Shown here piece by piece: positions 43,001 to 51,455 of a stretch of DNA of 64,000 bases (positions within the stretch are counted from its first letter, which is position 1; each line of letters opens with the position of its first letter). The notes below the pieces were generated by a model. It was not told the DNA's origin and did no database searches. It saw only the letters and a list, made by a program, of their open reading frames with translations. The stretch is from Pseudarthrobacter sulfonivorans. Its GTDB lineage: Bacteria > Actinomycetota > Actinomycetes > Actinomycetales > Micrococcaceae. The position numbers and the translations under genes are program-made. The DNA is taken from positions 4,154,001 through 4,218,000 of the forward strand of contig NZ_CP013747.1 in the NCBI RefSeq assembly GCF_001484605.1, in the 5' to 3' direction.

Positions 43001-43299
43001 GTCCCGTAGGTGAACACCATGGAGATCTGCGAGACGCCGTTGCGTGACGTCGAGGAGGTGGACTCCAGGCCTTCGACGCCGTTCAGGGCGGTTTCGAGCG
43101 GTGCGCTGACCTGCTTGTCCACCACTTCGGGCGAGGCGCCGGGCATGGCGGAGAGGACGGTGATCTGGGGGAACTCAATGGAGGGGATGAGTTCCTGTTT
43201 CAGCGATGACATGGTGATCACGCCGAACACCGTCGCGAAGACGGTGATCAGCGCGATCAGCGCCCGGTTTGCCAATGAAAGTTGTGCCAGCCGGAACAT
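40063..43299 (-). CDS. RND family efflux transporter permease (HAE1-like)
   Basis: This 1078-aa proton-driven exporter begins MFRLAQLSLANRALIALITV and has PGASPEVVDKQVSAPLE, a first large periplasm-type loop, TM4 with GRVVDDSIVVIENIKRHL carrying the two Asp of the proton relay, and a second half with FAATGAVALLLATGVPLGL and VGIVVTNAIVLIDLINQYR. It lacks an adjacent membrane-fusion protein or outer channel, as expected in a Gram-positive. The short gap after mqo (83 bp) may allow read-through. The substrate is unknown. Confidence 0.93.
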   Translation of the reverse strand: MFRLAQLSLANRALIALITVFATVFGVITMSSLKQELIPSIEFPQITVLSAMPGASPEVVDKQVSAPLETALNGVEGLESTSSTSRNGVSQISMVFTYGTNLDRARNQIDRAISNAKRSLPEDVQPQAIAGSISDFPIVFLAVSSDKPLSELNADLARLSVPRLQKIDGVRGADVTGGATQHIEIIPRPEAMAAKGTTIESIRNALSNNGALIPAGTIQEQGKTLSLQIGSPVDSLDAIKALPLGGAKDAATIGTVADVSLQDDERTSITRTNGQETLAVSVTKKPEGDTVGISHAVNDSLAALEADLGSNAKFTAVFDQAPFIEKSIKDLTTEGLLGLGFAVAVILVFLMSARSTLVTAVSIPLSLLITFIGLSATGYSLNILTLGALTIAIGRVVDDSIVVIENIKRHLSYGEEKVPAILTAIREVAGAITASTLTTVAVFLPIAFVGELAGELFRPFALTVTMALLASLLVSLTIVPVLAYWFLKSPAGSAAAGSPDARETAARLAAAARALAQEAEQKSRLQRAYLPVLSKTQKHPVLTLVAAVLVLGATAAMTPLLSTNLLGDSGQNSLTVRQLMPAGTSLADTSAAAIKVEDVLRGIEGVKNVQLTSGNAQAGFAALTSSGAANSTFTVVTDEKANQAKLQETVRTEVGKVAGSGKITVGTQQGGFGTSSTVDITIKAATSEDLRTASDAMVQAMTGVPETSEVTTNLAASQPVVQVKVDRAKTAAAGLNEEQVAGVLAATISPIPAGTVRIDTNDFPVQIGKGTRFTSIDAVRNIALPASGAPVTLGSIASVEQVDVPVSITASNGQRTAKVSVTPSGSNLGAVNAEVQKRLTEVSLPAGVTAELGGATTQQAESFQQLGLALLAAIAIVYVIMVATFKSLIQPLILLVSVPFAATGAVALLLATGVPLGLPSLIGMLMLVGIVVTNAIVLIDLINQYRQPRDGRGGMSVADAITHGARQRLRPILMTALATVFALTPMALGLTGGGGFISQPLAVVVIGGLVSSTALTLVLVPVLYRLVEGRRETKALLRAMQQRPEFAAADDVDAEFRDWTTGMVPRVSGRRAAPGDPL

Positions 43300-43342
43300 C
43301 GCGGGTCTCTCCTGTGGGGTTGACGGACTCCTGCGGTCCGGA

Positions 43343-43371
43343 CCGTCCAGCCGGGCCTGCCGGCCGGACGG
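43343..43371. terminator. Possible hairpin between mqo and the RND gene
   Basis: CCGTCCAGCCGG (43343-43354) can pair with CCGGCCGGACGG (43360-43371) with one mismatch and a 5-nt loop. It follows the mqo stop on the minus strand but has no T tract, so it may only weaken read-through into the RND gene. Confidence 0.35.
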
Positions 43372-43382
43372 AATGCCGGGCG

Positions 43383-44885
43383 TCAGTGGTTGGCGGAAAT
43401 GCTCTCCAGCTGCAATGCCTTGGCCGTTGCCGTCTCGAGTTCGGCAGCAAGATCCGGATTCTCATCCAGCTTCACGCCGTAGCCCGGCATCATGTCCTTG
43501 AGCTTGCCCTGCCAGCCCTTGAAGTCCTTGGGGAAGGACTTCTGCAGCAGCTCAATCATGATGGGCACCGCTGTGGATGCGCCGGGCGACGCACCCAAAA
43601 GCGCCCCGATGGTGCCGTCGCGGCCGGCGATGACTTCCGTGCCGAACTGCAGCACGCCGCCGCGCTTCGGGTCCTTTTTGATGATCTGCACACGCTGGCC
43701 GGCGGTGATCAACTCCCAGTCGCCGTCCTTGGCTTCGGGGTAGTACTCGCGCAGCGCTTCCACCTTGTCCCCGTGGCGCTTGGCAACTTCCTTGACGAGG
43801 TACGCGGTGAGGTCCATGTTGTCCTTGGCGACTGCAAGCATCGGGATGATGTTGCTGGGCCGGATGGACAGTGGCAAGTCAAGGTACGAGCCGTTCTTCA
43901 GGAAATTGGTGGAGAAGCCGGCATAGGGGCCGAACAGGAGCGAACGCTTCCCGTCGACGTACCGGGTGTCAAGGTGCGGGACTGACATGGGCGGCGCGCC
44001 CACCGAAGCCTGGCCATAGACCTTGGCGCTGTGCTGGGCGGCAAGTTTCTCGTCGGTGCAGCGGAAGAACTGGCCGGACACGGGGAATCCGCCGAAGCCC
44101 TTGCTCTCCGGGATGCCGGAGGCCTGGAGGAGGTGCAGGGCGCCGCCGCCGGCGCCCACAAACACAAACTTGGCGTGGATCTTGCCGTGTTCCCCGGAAG
44201 CCGGGTGCTTGATCGAAAGGTCCCAGCCGCCGTCGGACGCCTTGGAGATGCCGCTGACGTCATGGCCGTAATTGATTTCGACGCCGTTGTTCCCGAGGTA
44301 GGTGGTGAGCTCACGGGTCAGTGCCCCGAAGTCGACGTCGGTCCCCTCGGTTGCCCGGGTGGCGGCGATACGCTGCTTCGCGTCGCGGCCCTTGACGATC
44401 AGCGGCGCCCATTTGGCGATCTGGGCGTGGTCCTCGGAGTACTCCATGCTGCGGAACAGCGTGTGGGGTTTGAGCGCTTGGTAGCGGGTCTTGAGGAATC
44501 TGGTGTTGTCCTCGCCGATGACAAAGCTCATGTGCGGGACGGTGTTGATGAAGCCCTTCGGCGAGCCGATCAGGGATTCTTCCACAAGATGGGACCAGAA
44601 CTGGCGGGACAGCTGGAACTGTTCATTGATGAGCAGGGCCTTGGCCGGGTTCACCGAGCCGTCTTTGGCTGCGGGGGAGTAGTTCAGCTCGCACAGGGCG
44701 GCATGGCCCGTTCCTGCGTTGTTCCAGGGGTCGGAGCTTTCCAGCCCGGGCTGGTCCAGACGTTCGAACAGGGAGATGGTCCAGTTCGGTTCAAGCTGCT
44801 TGATGAATGCCCCGAGCGTGGCGCTCATGATGCCGCCGCCAATCAGTACGACGTCGGCATGTTGGGTCTTGGATATGAAGGTCAC
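43383..44885 (-). CDS. mqo: Malate:quinone oxidoreductase
   Basis: Mqo is the membrane-associated FAD enzyme that oxidises malate to oxaloacetate and passes electrons to quinone, a TCA-cycle step. This 500-aa protein has the FAD motif [18 protein letters not shown], the conserved [47 protein letters not shown] and the C-terminal [17 protein letters not shown]. The length and motifs are typical for the actinobacterial enzyme. Confidence 0.96.
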   Translation of the reverse strand: MTFISKTQHADVVLIGGGIMSATLGAFIKQLEPNWTISLFERLDQPGLESSDPWNNAGTGHAALCELNYSPAAKDGSVNPAKALLINEQFQLSRQFWSHLVEESLIGSPKGFINTVPHMSFVIGEDNTRFLKTRYQALKPHTLFRSMEYSEDHAQIAKWAPLIVKGRDAKQRIAATRATEGTDVDFGALTRELTTYLGNNGVEINYGHDVSGISKASDGGWDLSIKHPASGEHGKIHAKFVFVGAGGGALHLLQASGIPESKGFGGFPVSGQFFRCTDEKLAAQHSAKVYGQASVGAPPMSVPHLDTRYVDGKRSLLFGPYAGFSTNFLKNGSYLDLPLSIRPSNIIPMLAVAKDNMDLTAYLVKEVAKRHGDKVEALREYYPEAKDGDWELITAGQRVQIIKKDPKRGGVLQFGTEVIAGRDGTIGALLGASPGASTAVPIMIELLQKSFPKDFKGWQGKLKDMMPGYGVKLDENPDLAAELETATAKALQLESISANH

Positions 44886-44964
44886 AATCAGTCTCCGATA
44901 GCAGCGGCTCTGGCTGTCAAAGAATATCCCCGGGCGGCCCGCATACTGAAATTGGGCCGGGCCG

Positions 44965-46638
44965 TCAAGGCTTTAGCTGTACCTTTGTGAAAACTTCACT
45001 CAGTACCGGGGACGCCGGGTAGCTGCTGACGCGGTCCGAGAGTGCGAGTGCCGAGATGGGGAAGGCGATGGGAACCGCCGGCACAGTGGCCGCGATCTGG
45101 GCGTTGATGGTGTGGTACTGCTCGTCGCGTTCCTTGCCGGCAGGGAGGCCGCGGGCGCGGTTGATCTTGGAGAAGACCTGCGGGTCCTGGTAGCCGAATT
45201 CGCCGTTCTTTTCGCCGAACAGCGGGCCCACAAAGTTATCGGCATCGGCATACGCGCCATTCCAGCCGAGCAGGTGGAGCCCGTGGTCTCCGGGTGACTG
45301 CACTTTCTGGAGATAGCCTTCGGACCAGTCCACCGGGACAGGTTTGATGTTGAACCCGACGGCGGTCAGTTGCCTGCTGATTTCGGCGTAGATTTTCTCC
45401 GGCGTGGGCAGATACGGGCGGGTGGCGTTAAGCGGATAGTAGAACCTGAGCTCTTCCCCGGTGTAGCCGGCCTCGGTCAGATAGGCCTTGGCCTTGACCG
45501 GATCGTGGCCCAGCGCGGGAGCGTCATTATTGAAACCGCTGATCTTCGGAGGAACGAACTGTGAGGCCTTGGCTGTGTTGTCGATGAAGAACTTGCGGAT
45601 CAGGGTTTCCTTATCGATGGCCAGCTCAATGGCCTGCCGCACTTTTTCGTTCTGCAGGACCGGAATTTCCTGGTTGATGCCCAGGTACATCACCGAGAAA
45701 GGATCACGCTGGACGATCTGCATGCCCCGCTTGACCAGCTGATCGAAGTTGCCCACCGTGACGGCGTCGTAGCCGTCGATCTTGCCGTCCAGGAGGGCCT
45801 GAAGCCGAGTCTGGGGGTGGTCGTACGTGACGAAACTAATGGTGGAGATCTGCCCGCGCTCACCCCAGTAGTTTTTGTGGCTGATGAGCTGGACACTCGC
45901 CTCGTCCCAGGCGGCCAGGCTGAACGGTCCTGTGCCGACGGGGTTGGTGGCGAACCGGGAGAGCGGGTTTCCGCCACGGGTCTGATCCAGGACATCCGCC
46001 GTGCCCGCTGTCAGGGCGGCCGGGGATGCGATGGCGAACGCCGGCAGGGTGAGCGCCTGGAGGAACGCGGTGAAGCGCTGAGTCAGGTCGATCCGGACAG
46101 TGTCAGCGGAAAGGGCCGTGCAGCTCTTGAAAATGGAGAGCGCAGCGTCGTCGGAATGTGCCTTGAACACGCTCTTGAACGAGCTTCCCGGCGCCTGCCG
46201 CCGCAGTTCCGCCGAGAAGGCGAACCAGCGGTTGAAGTTGGCACACACGGCGTCGGCGTTGAAGGGCGTGCCGTCCTGGAACGAGACGCCGCTGCGGAGT
46301 TTGAACGTGTACGAGCGGCCTTCGTTTTCCTCGGACCATTCCGTTGCCAGCAGCGGCGTGGGCTTGCCCGTGGTCTGGTCCACACCCACCAGGCCTTCGA
46401 GGATCTGCCGGGTGATCCGGTAGCTTTCCACATCGCTCGAGAGCGCGGGGTCCAGGCCGAGGGGCTGGGACGCCGTGCCGAACGTGAACGTTTCGGTGGG
46501 TTCAGCGCCGGCGGGCGCCGTCGAAGGAGACGTTGCCGAGGGCGAAGGTGGTGGGTTGCCGGTACAGGAGGTCAGGCCTAACGCCATAAAAACGGCGCCG
46601 GTCTTGATGACCGTTCGCCGCGAAGTACTGCTGGGCAC
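44965..46638 (-). CDS. ABC transporter substrate-binding protein, family 5, Tat-type lipoprotein
   Basis: This roughly 557-aa solute-binding protein has the SBP_bac_5 pattern: [60 protein letters not shown], and a C-terminal peptide-binding lobe with [16 protein letters not shown]. The signal has SRRTVIKTG, a twin-arginine motif, and a lipobox LTSC, so folding before export and lipid anchoring are likely. GTG 46638 is chosen because AGAGGTGAT lies about 9 nt upstream; GTG 46695 would add 19 residues. No permease genes adjoin it, so it is an orphan binding protein, probably for peptides. Confidence 0.9.
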   Translation of the reverse strand: MPSSTSRRTVIKTGAVFMALGLTSCTGNPPPSPSATSPSTAPAGAEPTETFTFGTASQPLGLDPALSSDVESYRITRQILEGLVGVDQTTGKPTPLLATEWSEENEGRSYTFKLRSGVSFQDGTPFNADAVCANFNRWFAFSAELRRQAPGSSFKSVFKAHSDDAALSIFKSCTALSADTVRIDLTQRFTAFLQALTLPAFAIASPAALTAGTADVLDQTRGGNPLSRFATNPVGTGPFSLAAWDEASVQLISHKNYWGERGQISTISFVTYDHPQTRLQALLDGKIDGYDAVTVGNFDQLVKRGMQIVQRDPFSVMYLGINQEIPVLQNEKVRQAIELAIDKETLIRKFFIDNTAKASQFVPPKISGFNNDAPALGHDPVKAKAYLTEAGYTGEELRFYYPLNATRPYLPTPEKIYAEISRQLTAVGFNIKPVPVDWSEGYLQKVQSPGDHGLHLLGWNGAYADADNFVGPLFGEKNGEFGYQDPQVFSKINRARGLPAGKERDEQYHTINAQIAATVPAVPIAFPISALALSDRVSSYPASPVLSEVFTKVQLKP

Positions 46639-46733
46639 TCGTCTATCACCTCTGGCTGCTTCTGGCCGGCGCCGCGGACTGCGGGCCAAGGACACAGTCT
46701 AGTTGACACACCCCGGTGCTCCCTGGACACACG

Positions 46734-46769
46734 CCAGAGGCCTGTTCCGGGTGCGGAACAGGCCTCTGG
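46734..46769. terminator. Strong hairpin after the fasciclin gene
   Basis: The 16-bp arm at 46734-46749 (CCAGAGGCCTGTTCCG) is perfectly complementary to 46754-46769, with a GGTG loop. It lies 14 bp beyond the fasciclin stop on the minus strand, between that gene and the solute-binding protein gene. There is no T run, so termination may need factors, but the stem is very stable. Confidence 0.7.
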
Positions 46770-46783
46770 GCTTGAAAGCCGGA

Positions 46784-47455
46784 CTACTTGGGCATCAGCA
46801 CCGAGTCGATCAGGTAAACGGTGGCGTTCTTGGTCTGGACGCCGCCGCAGATCACGCTGGCGCCATCAACCATGAGGGCATCCTTGCTGCCGGTCACGGT
46901 GACTGAACCGCCCTGGACCGTGGCGTGTGTGCCGGCGATCTTGTCAGGGGTGATCTGGCCGGGGACCACGTGGTAGGTCAGGATCTTGCTCAGCAGGGCG
47001 TCGTCCGTCTTGAGCGTCTCAATGGTGGCGGCATCGATCTTGGCGAAGGCGTCATCCACCGGAGCGAAGACCGTGAACTCGCCGCCGTTAAGGGTGTCAA
47101 CCAGGTCAACCTTCGGGTTCAGCTTGCCGGAGACAGCTGCCGTGAGGGTGGTCAGGATGGGGTTGTTGGATGCCGCGACCGCTACCGGGTCAAGGGCCAT
47201 CCCGGCAACCGAGCCTGCCCCGGTGGGGACCTTCTCGGCGTAGCCGGCGCAGCCTGCGCCAACGAGGTTTGCGGCCGGATCCATGGCAGCAGCACTGGCG
47301 GACGGTGACGGGGCCATCTTCGTCGCTGACGGGGTGGCGGCAGGTGCCGAGGAGCTCGGGGTTGTGGTTGCTGTTCCACCGCAGGCGGTAAGGCTCAGCA
47401 GGGCTGCAGCTGCAACGCCTGCGACGGTGAAGGATGTGCGCTTGAATGACTGCAT
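46784..47455 (-). CDS. Fasciclin-domain lipoprotein
   Basis: This 223-aa exported protein has a signal peptide with lipobox LTAC (residues near 25), a Thr/Ser/Ala/Pro-rich linker, and one FAS1 domain: [55 protein letters not shown] and [14 protein letters not shown]. It resembles mycobacterial MPT70/MPT83-type proteins. FAS1 domains mediate adhesion; the partner is unknown. AAGGAG before the ATG supports the start. Confidence 0.93.
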   Translation of the reverse strand: MQSFKRTSFTVAGVAAAALLSLTACGGTATTTPSSSAPAATPSATKMAPSPSASAAAMDPAANLVGAGCAGYAEKVPTGAGSVAGMALDPVAVAASNNPILTTLTAAVSGKLNPKVDLVDTLNGGEFTVFAPVDDAFAKIDAATIETLKTDDALLSKILTYHVVPGQITPDKIAGTHATVQGGSVTVTGSKDALMVDGASVICGGVQTKNATVYLIDSVLMPK

Positions 47456-47675
47456 TTCGGTTCTCCTTGTTTGTGCCGATTTCTTGCCTGCGGCTGACCT
47501 GATGCCTGCCGCGTGGCCTTTTCCGACTGTTGGGCACCTGCCCTTGGCTGGTGTCTCAATGGGTATTCGGCCGGAGCACGGAAGCGGATGGGTGGATCGC
47601 CAAGAGTTTTTTAGATTCGCGGCCAGCCCGCAGGGAAAGCCCAGCAGAACACGGTAGATGGGCAGTTAAATGACG

Positions 47676-47705
47676 GAGATCCCGGGCCTGTGGGCCCGGG
47701 ATCTC
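47676..47705. terminator. Hairpin terminator after tRNA-Leu
   Basis: GAGATCCCGGGCC (47676-47688) pairs perfectly with 47693-47705 around a TGTG loop, starting 10 bp beyond the 3' end of the minus-strand tRNA-Leu. The following minus-strand sequence is only moderately T-rich. Confidence 0.7.
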
Positions 47706-47715
47706 TGTGTAAGTG

Positions 47716-47797
47716 TGCGCAAGGGGGGACTTGAACCCCCACGCCCGAAGGCACAGGAACCTAAATCCTGCGTGTCTGCCAATTTCACCACTCGCGC
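47716..47797 (-). tRNA. tRNA-Leu (anticodon UAG)
   Basis: The acceptor arms GCGCGAG and CTTGCGC pair with one G:U, and the discriminator is A. The anticodon stem CAGGA/TCCTG encloses the loop TTTAGGT, giving anticodon TAG. A long variable arm (GTGCCTTCGGGCGT) and the T arm GGGGGTTCAAGTCCCCC confirm a class II leucine tRNA. CCA is not encoded. Confidence 0.95.
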
Positions 47798-47953
47798 TTG
47801 GCAGTTGCTGCCGTTGTCTTCAACCTTGGCCAGATGGCCTACGGATAAAAACGTACGACGGCGGATGCCAGTTTCCATTGTAGCCTCGGGCCGGCGGGGT
47901 TCCGGTCAGCCGGTTCCTGCCGCCCGTACCGGCGCCACTTCCCGCGTAATGCT

Positions 47954-48427
47954 TTACGCGTCCACTTTGAGGTCGCGCCGGAGTTTTGCCACGTGGCCGG
48001 TGGCCCGGACGTTGTACTGGGCAAGCGCCACTTTTCCGTCGGGATCGATCACCACGGTGCTGCGGATCAGTCCCTCATAGGTCCGTCCGTAATTCTTCTT
48101 TTCGCCCCAGGCACCATAGGCTTCGGCCACGGCATGGTCCTCGTCCGAAAGCAACGGAAAGCTAAGGTCCTCGTTGGCGGCAAAGGCAGCAAGTTTGTCC
48201 ACGGAATCGGGGGAGACGCCCAGGACCCGATAACCGGCCGACGTGAAGGATGCCAGGCTGTCGCGGAAATCGCAGGCCTGTTTCGTGCAGCCGGGGGTGG
48301 CGGCGGCTGGGTAGAAATACACGATGGTGCTGCCGCTGTGGCCGGAAGCCAGGTTGACGTCTTTACCCGACGAATCCTTCAGGGTGAAGCCGGGCGCCAC
48401 GTCGCCGGTCAAGAGTCTGTCAGCCAC
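47954..48427 (-). CDS. bcp: Thioredoxin-dependent thiol peroxidase (Bcp/PrxQ-type peroxiredoxin)
   Basis: This 157-aa peroxiredoxin reduces peroxides using cysteine. It begins DRLLTGDVAPGFTLKDSSGK and has the peroxidatic Cys in YPAAATPGCTKQACDFRDS, with the second Cys five residues later as resolving residue in the PrxQ style. Later motifs are VLGVSPDSVDKLAAF, FPLLSDEDHAVAEAYG and RSTVVIDPDGKV. The divergent MarR gene may be related in control. Confidence 0.94.
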   Translation of the reverse strand: MADRLLTGDVAPGFTLKDSSGKDVNLASGHSGSTIVYFYPAAATPGCTKQACDFRDSLASFTSAGYRVLGVSPDSVDKLAAFAANEDLSFPLLSDEDHAVAEAYGAWGEKKNYGRTYEGLIRSTVVIDPDGKVALAQYNVRATGHVAKLRRDLKVDA

Positions 48428-48488
48428 TGTTAATCTCCTCGTTGCAGGCGGAACACACCAGTTTAGTAAGCATCCACGACCGGTGCTA

Positions 48489-48513
48489 ACCAGCCTTAGC
48501 TATACTTGCTGGT
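48489..48513. promoter_or_regulatory. MarR promoter with overlapping inverted repeat
   Basis: A -10 box TATACT (48501-48506) ends 7 nt before the MarR ATG, so transcription should start at or next to the start codon. It is flanked by ACCAGC (48489-48494) and GCTGGT (48508-48513), an inverted repeat that would let a dimeric regulator cover the -10 box. Autoregulation by the MarR protein is inference. Confidence 0.5.
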
Positions 48514-48978
48514 ATGCCTGACATGGATCGCTGGCCCACTGGGCGCCTATTGTCCACTGCGGCACGCCTCGTAGAACACTCCTGGAACGAAAAGCTAAGC
48601 GCCATCGGACTGACGCACGCCGGCGTGATCGCTATTGAAGTCCTCTCAGCGCAGGGGCCGATGACACAGGCCCAACTCGCCCAATATGTGCGCGTTCAGG
48701 CCCAGACCATGGGTAAAACCCTGAGCCGGTTGGAGTCCCACGGCCACATTGCCCGCGTCCGCAGCACCTCGGACCGCCGCAGCCAGGTGGTGTCCCTCAC
48801 GGACAGCGGACGGGAAGCCGCAGCCGCAGCCGTTGAGATGGAACGCTCGGTGCTTGCCGCGGCAACTATTGACCCTGACGCCCTGCGGCAGGAGCTCCAG
48901 GCTGTGGTCAGGGAGCTGGCCAGCCAGTTCGCGTCGCCGTCAACCCGCGCCCTGGTGGACGGTGCCCCGCTCAGCTAG
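48514..48978 (+). CDS. MarR family transcriptional regulator
   Basis: This 154-aa protein has the MarR winged helix: LTHAGVIAIEVLSAQGPMTQ, LAQYVRVQAQTMGKTLSRLES, GHIARVRSTSDRRSQVVSLT. It is divergent from bcp, so it may sense oxidative stress, but no cysteine sensor is obvious in it. The mRNA is probably leaderless (TATACT 7 nt before ATG). A U-rich terminator follows. Confidence 0.92.
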   Translation: MPDMDRWPTGRLLSTAARLVEHSWNEKLSAIGLTHAGVIAIEVLSAQGPMTQAQLAQYVRVQAQTMGKTLSRLESHGHIARVRSTSDRRSQVVSLTDSGREAAAAAVEMERSVLAAATIDPDALRQELQAVVRELASQFASPSTRALVDGAPLS

Positions 48979-49006
48979 CAATCCCGGGAATCCGGTAAAT
49001 CTGACT

Positions 49007-49048
49007 GGCACCATTACTGCAAAATTCCGCAGTGGTGGTGCCTTTTTT
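49007..49048 (+). terminator. Intrinsic terminator after the MarR gene
   Basis: GGCACCATTACTGC (49007-49020) pairs with GCAGTGGTGGTGCC (49029-49042) including two G:U pairs, followed by six T residues (49043-49048). Confidence 0.85.
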
Positions 49049-49218
49049 GGTTTGTACCTGAAGCGTCCAGAAGTGGCGTCTTTGCCGAGTGATTTGCAGC
49101 GGTTCAGGGCGCACTTTCAGGAAGTGCATCGATGGTCGCTTTACAAAGTGAACTCTTCAACATCACCAGCGGCATCTGGCCGTAGGTCTCGCCGCGCGAT
49201 GCCCTTATCATCTGACGT
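49049..49218. other. Noncoding gap before the GH16 fusion gene
   Basis: No coding frame with homology is visible between the MarR terminator and the next gene. The only clear signal is a TATCAT box at 49206-49211, 7 nt before the ATG at 49219, which would give a leaderless transcript. The stretch is less G+C-rich than its surroundings. Confidence 0.4.
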
Positions 49219-50916
49219 ATGCGTAAACACTTGGTCGCCGTTGGGGTCGTGGCAATCCTCCTGGCCGGCTGCTCGGCCCCTTCAACTCAACCGGCAGTAA
49301 CTTCGACGGCGCCGGTCGCCACATCAGCATCAGCCACGCCGACGCCCACTACGCCAACGACGACGGGCTCGGCCGCGACAGATCTGAACTGGGGTACGCC
49401 GACCGCTGGCGACGAGTTCAACTATACCGGCGCACCGGACGCCGCGAAGTGGTCCGTGTACAACAGTGCCGGGCACGACGGGAATGGCATTCGGAGTCCC
49501 CAGCAGGTCACGGTAGACGGTTCCAAAATGGTCATGACTGGAACACCGGACGGCACGACCGCTGGAATGAGCGCGAAGTTTGGGCGCCAGAAGTACGGCC
49601 GGTGGGAAGTCCGCGCAGCGGGTTCGGGTGACACCGAGTATCATATGGTGGTGCTCCTGTGGCCGGATAGTAGGAATTGGCCGTGTGACGGCGAAGTTGA
49701 CTACGCGGAGACGCCTGCTGACTGGAGCGTCATCAAGTTCTTCCACCACTACGGATGTTCGAATTCGCAGACGTCGGCGACCATGGCACTGGACGTTACG
49801 CAGTTCCACAACTACGCGGTTGACTGGTCTCCGAATGGGATCGTCGGCTACGTCGATGGGGTTAAGTGGTTTGAGGACAACGACCCGGCGCACCAGCCTC
49901 CCGGACCGATGCACCAGACGCTACAACTGGACTGGTTCCCAGACAGCACTGATAACGGCGCTGGCGAGATGCGAGTGGATTGGGTTCGCGTCTATGCGGC
50001 TGGCGATCCAACTCCCGCTGCCCTGCCGCCGCCATCCGATGAGCCGTTTGATTTCGCCGCCACCGGGGATATAAACCCTGCGGGTAACACGTCGGCCACG
50101 TCGCACAGTGGTAAGAACGCGGCTAGTATCATCGCCGGTCTCAACGACGGTTCGCTGGACAACTTCATTGCGCTGGGCGATTTCCAGTATGACAATGGCT
50201 CCTGTACCGCGCTCGAGGCTTACGACCAGTTGTGGGGTCCGGCTAAGGCCAAGACGTACTGGACCGCTGGCCCGAATCATGATGTTGAACCCGGCGAGAA
50301 TGACGACGTTGACCGGTACATGGATGGGCAGTGCGTGTCCACGGTGAAGAGCGCGACTAGCTCCGATGTTGTACGGTTCCAAGACGCTCTTGATTGGTAT
50401 TCGTTCGACAAGGGCAACTGGCACATTCTTGTAGCGCCTACGGCCACATGGCGTTATAACGCTAAGCGGGCGCAGGCGATGACCTCGGAGATGGATGCCG
50501 ACCTGAAAGCGGCGAAGGCCGCTGGAAAGCATCTGGCGGTTATCTACCATGATCCGTATTTCACCAGCAACACATCGAGCCATACCCGCTTCCTTAAGGC
50601 GAAGCCGTGGATTGACGTGTTCTGGGCGAACCGCGTTCGTGTGTTGCTGTCCGGCTCGCAGCACAATTATGAGCGGACCTGCCCGATAAACAACGAGGAC
50701 CAGTGCGTTGCGGACGGGATGCAACAATTTCAGGTGTCCACTGGTGGAATCGGCCTCCGGGCGTTCACCAGCAGCCCCTCTTATGTGCAGCGAAAGTTTA
50801 GCGACACCTGGGGTCACCTACGGATGAGCCTCAAGGCTGACGGCTCTTATACGTGGGAATTCCGTCCCGTGTCTGGCGGAATGCAGACGGATAGCGGGTC
50901 TCGAAGCCATGGCTAA
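49219..50916 (+). CDS. Lipoprotein fusing a GH16-type glycanase to a calcineurin-like phosphoesterase
   Basis: This 565-aa protein has a signal peptide with lipobox LAGC (LVAVGVVAILLAGCSAPST) and a Thr/Pro linker. Residues about 58-265 form a GH16 domain with the catalytic motif DGEVDYAETPADW (ExDxxE). Residues about 280-550 form a metallophosphoesterase domain: DFAATGDINPAGN, FIALGDFQYDNGS, TAGPNHDVEPGE, VIYHDPYFTS and LLSGSQHNYERTCP. The GNHD motif is altered to GPNHD. Codon use is richer in A/T at third positions than in the neighbours. It is probably a surface enzyme acting on beta-glucans and a phosphate ester. A 3' overlap with a gene stub at 50909 suggests transferred DNA. Confidence 0.85.
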   Translation: MRKHLVAVGVVAILLAGCSAPSTQPAVTSTAPVATSASATPTPTTPTTTGSAATDLNWGTPTAGDEFNYTGAPDAAKWSVYNSAGHDGNGIRSPQQVTVDGSKMVMTGTPDGTTAGMSAKFGRQKYGRWEVRAAGSGDTEYHMVVLLWPDSRNWPCDGEVDYAETPADWSVIKFFHHYGCSNSQTSATMALDVTQFHNYAVDWSPNGIVGYVDGVKWFEDNDPAHQPPGPMHQTLQLDWFPDSTDNGAGEMRVDWVRVYAAGDPTPAALPPPSDEPFDFAATGDINPAGNTSATSHSGKNAASIIAGLNDGSLDNFIALGDFQYDNGSCTALEAYDQLWGPAKAKTYWTAGPNHDVEPGENDDVDRYMDGQCVSTVKSATSSDVVRFQDALDWYSFDKGNWHILVAPTATWRYNAKRAQAMTSEMDADLKAAKAAGKHLAVIYHDPYFTSNTSSHTRFLKAKPWIDVFWANRVRVLLSGSQHNYERTCPINNEDQCVADGMQQFQVSTGGIGLRAFTSSPSYVQRKFSDTWGHLRMSLKADGSYTWEFRPVSGGMQTDSGSRSHG

Positions 50917-50983
50917 TTCTTCGGTTCCGGTCACCGCCGGTTCGGGCACCATGAGGGACCTACCGCCACATTCCGCACCCTAG
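50909..50983 (+). pseudogene. Stub of a possibly phage-derived gene (24 codons)
   Basis: An ATG at 50909 overlaps the stop of the GH16 fusion gene and reads MANSSVPVTAGSGT, then runs into RDLPPHSAP and a TAG at 50981. The opening resembles, from memory, the N termini of phage structural proteins that start with an ITAGSGT-type segment. If so, the gene is cut off after about 15 codons. It is too short to assign with confidence. Confidence 0.35.
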
Positions 50984-51217
50984 CGTTCCATGGATTCTTC
51001 CAGCTCTTTCACGGAGCTGAGTGTCCCGCGTTTGAGACCTCGGCCTTCGCCTCGTAAATGTGGTCCGGGTCGGCAGGAAACCGCCTGAGGAAGCCAAGGT
51101 GGTTGGATTCGGAGTCTCGAGGCAGTCGGCTGTGATGGCGGCGTGTCCCAGCTCTTTCCCCGGAGCAGCAGGGAATAAATAGCCCCTAAATACCCACAGC
51201 GATCGAGGGGCAAAAAG
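50984..51217. other. Noncoding gap between the gene stub and the tRNA-Lys terminator
   Basis: I see no protein-coding frame with recognisable content and no promoter I can support. If the neighbouring stub is the trace of an integrated element, the other end of that element should be in or near this stretch, but no duplicate of the tRNA-Lys 3' end is visible. Confidence 0.35.
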
Positions 51218-51261
51218 GAAACCCCGTCTTCACGGCTTGTGGCCAGTGAAGACGGGGTTTC
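51218..51261 (-). terminator. Intrinsic terminator after tRNA-Lys
   Basis: GAAACCCCGTCTTCAC (51218-51233) and its exact complement (51246-51261) form a 16-bp stem with a 12-nt loop. On the minus strand the stem is followed by CCTTTTTG, so it ends the tRNA-Lys transcript. It starts right after the encoded CCA. Confidence 0.9.
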
Positions 51262-51263
51262 TT

Positions 51264-51339
51264 TGGTGCACCCCCCGGGACTTGAACCCGGAACCCATTG
51301 ATTAAGAGTCAATTGCTCTGCCAATTGAGCTAGAGGTGC
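51264..51339 (-). tRNA. tRNA-Lys (anticodon CUU)
   Basis: The acceptor GCACCTC/GGGGTGC pairs with one wobble, the anticodon stem ATTGA/TCAAT encloses CTCTTAA (anticodon CTT), and the T arm is CCGGGTTCAAGTCCCGG. The 3' CCA is encoded (51264-51266), unlike in tRNA-Leu of this window. Confidence 0.95.
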
Positions 51340-51455
51340 ATCTGTTATGTGGTGACCTTCCGGGCTTTTTCTTTCCCGGTTGATCTCCGCAACGACATGA
51401 AACTCTACACGAACTTCCGACCCATGTGAAATCGAGGTCCCGATGCTCCCCAGGT

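Noticed and set aside
49000..51340. Duplicate attachment site matching the tRNA-Lys 3' end
   Set aside because: I searched the gap by eye and found no second copy of the tRNA 3' segment, so no attachment site is claimed.
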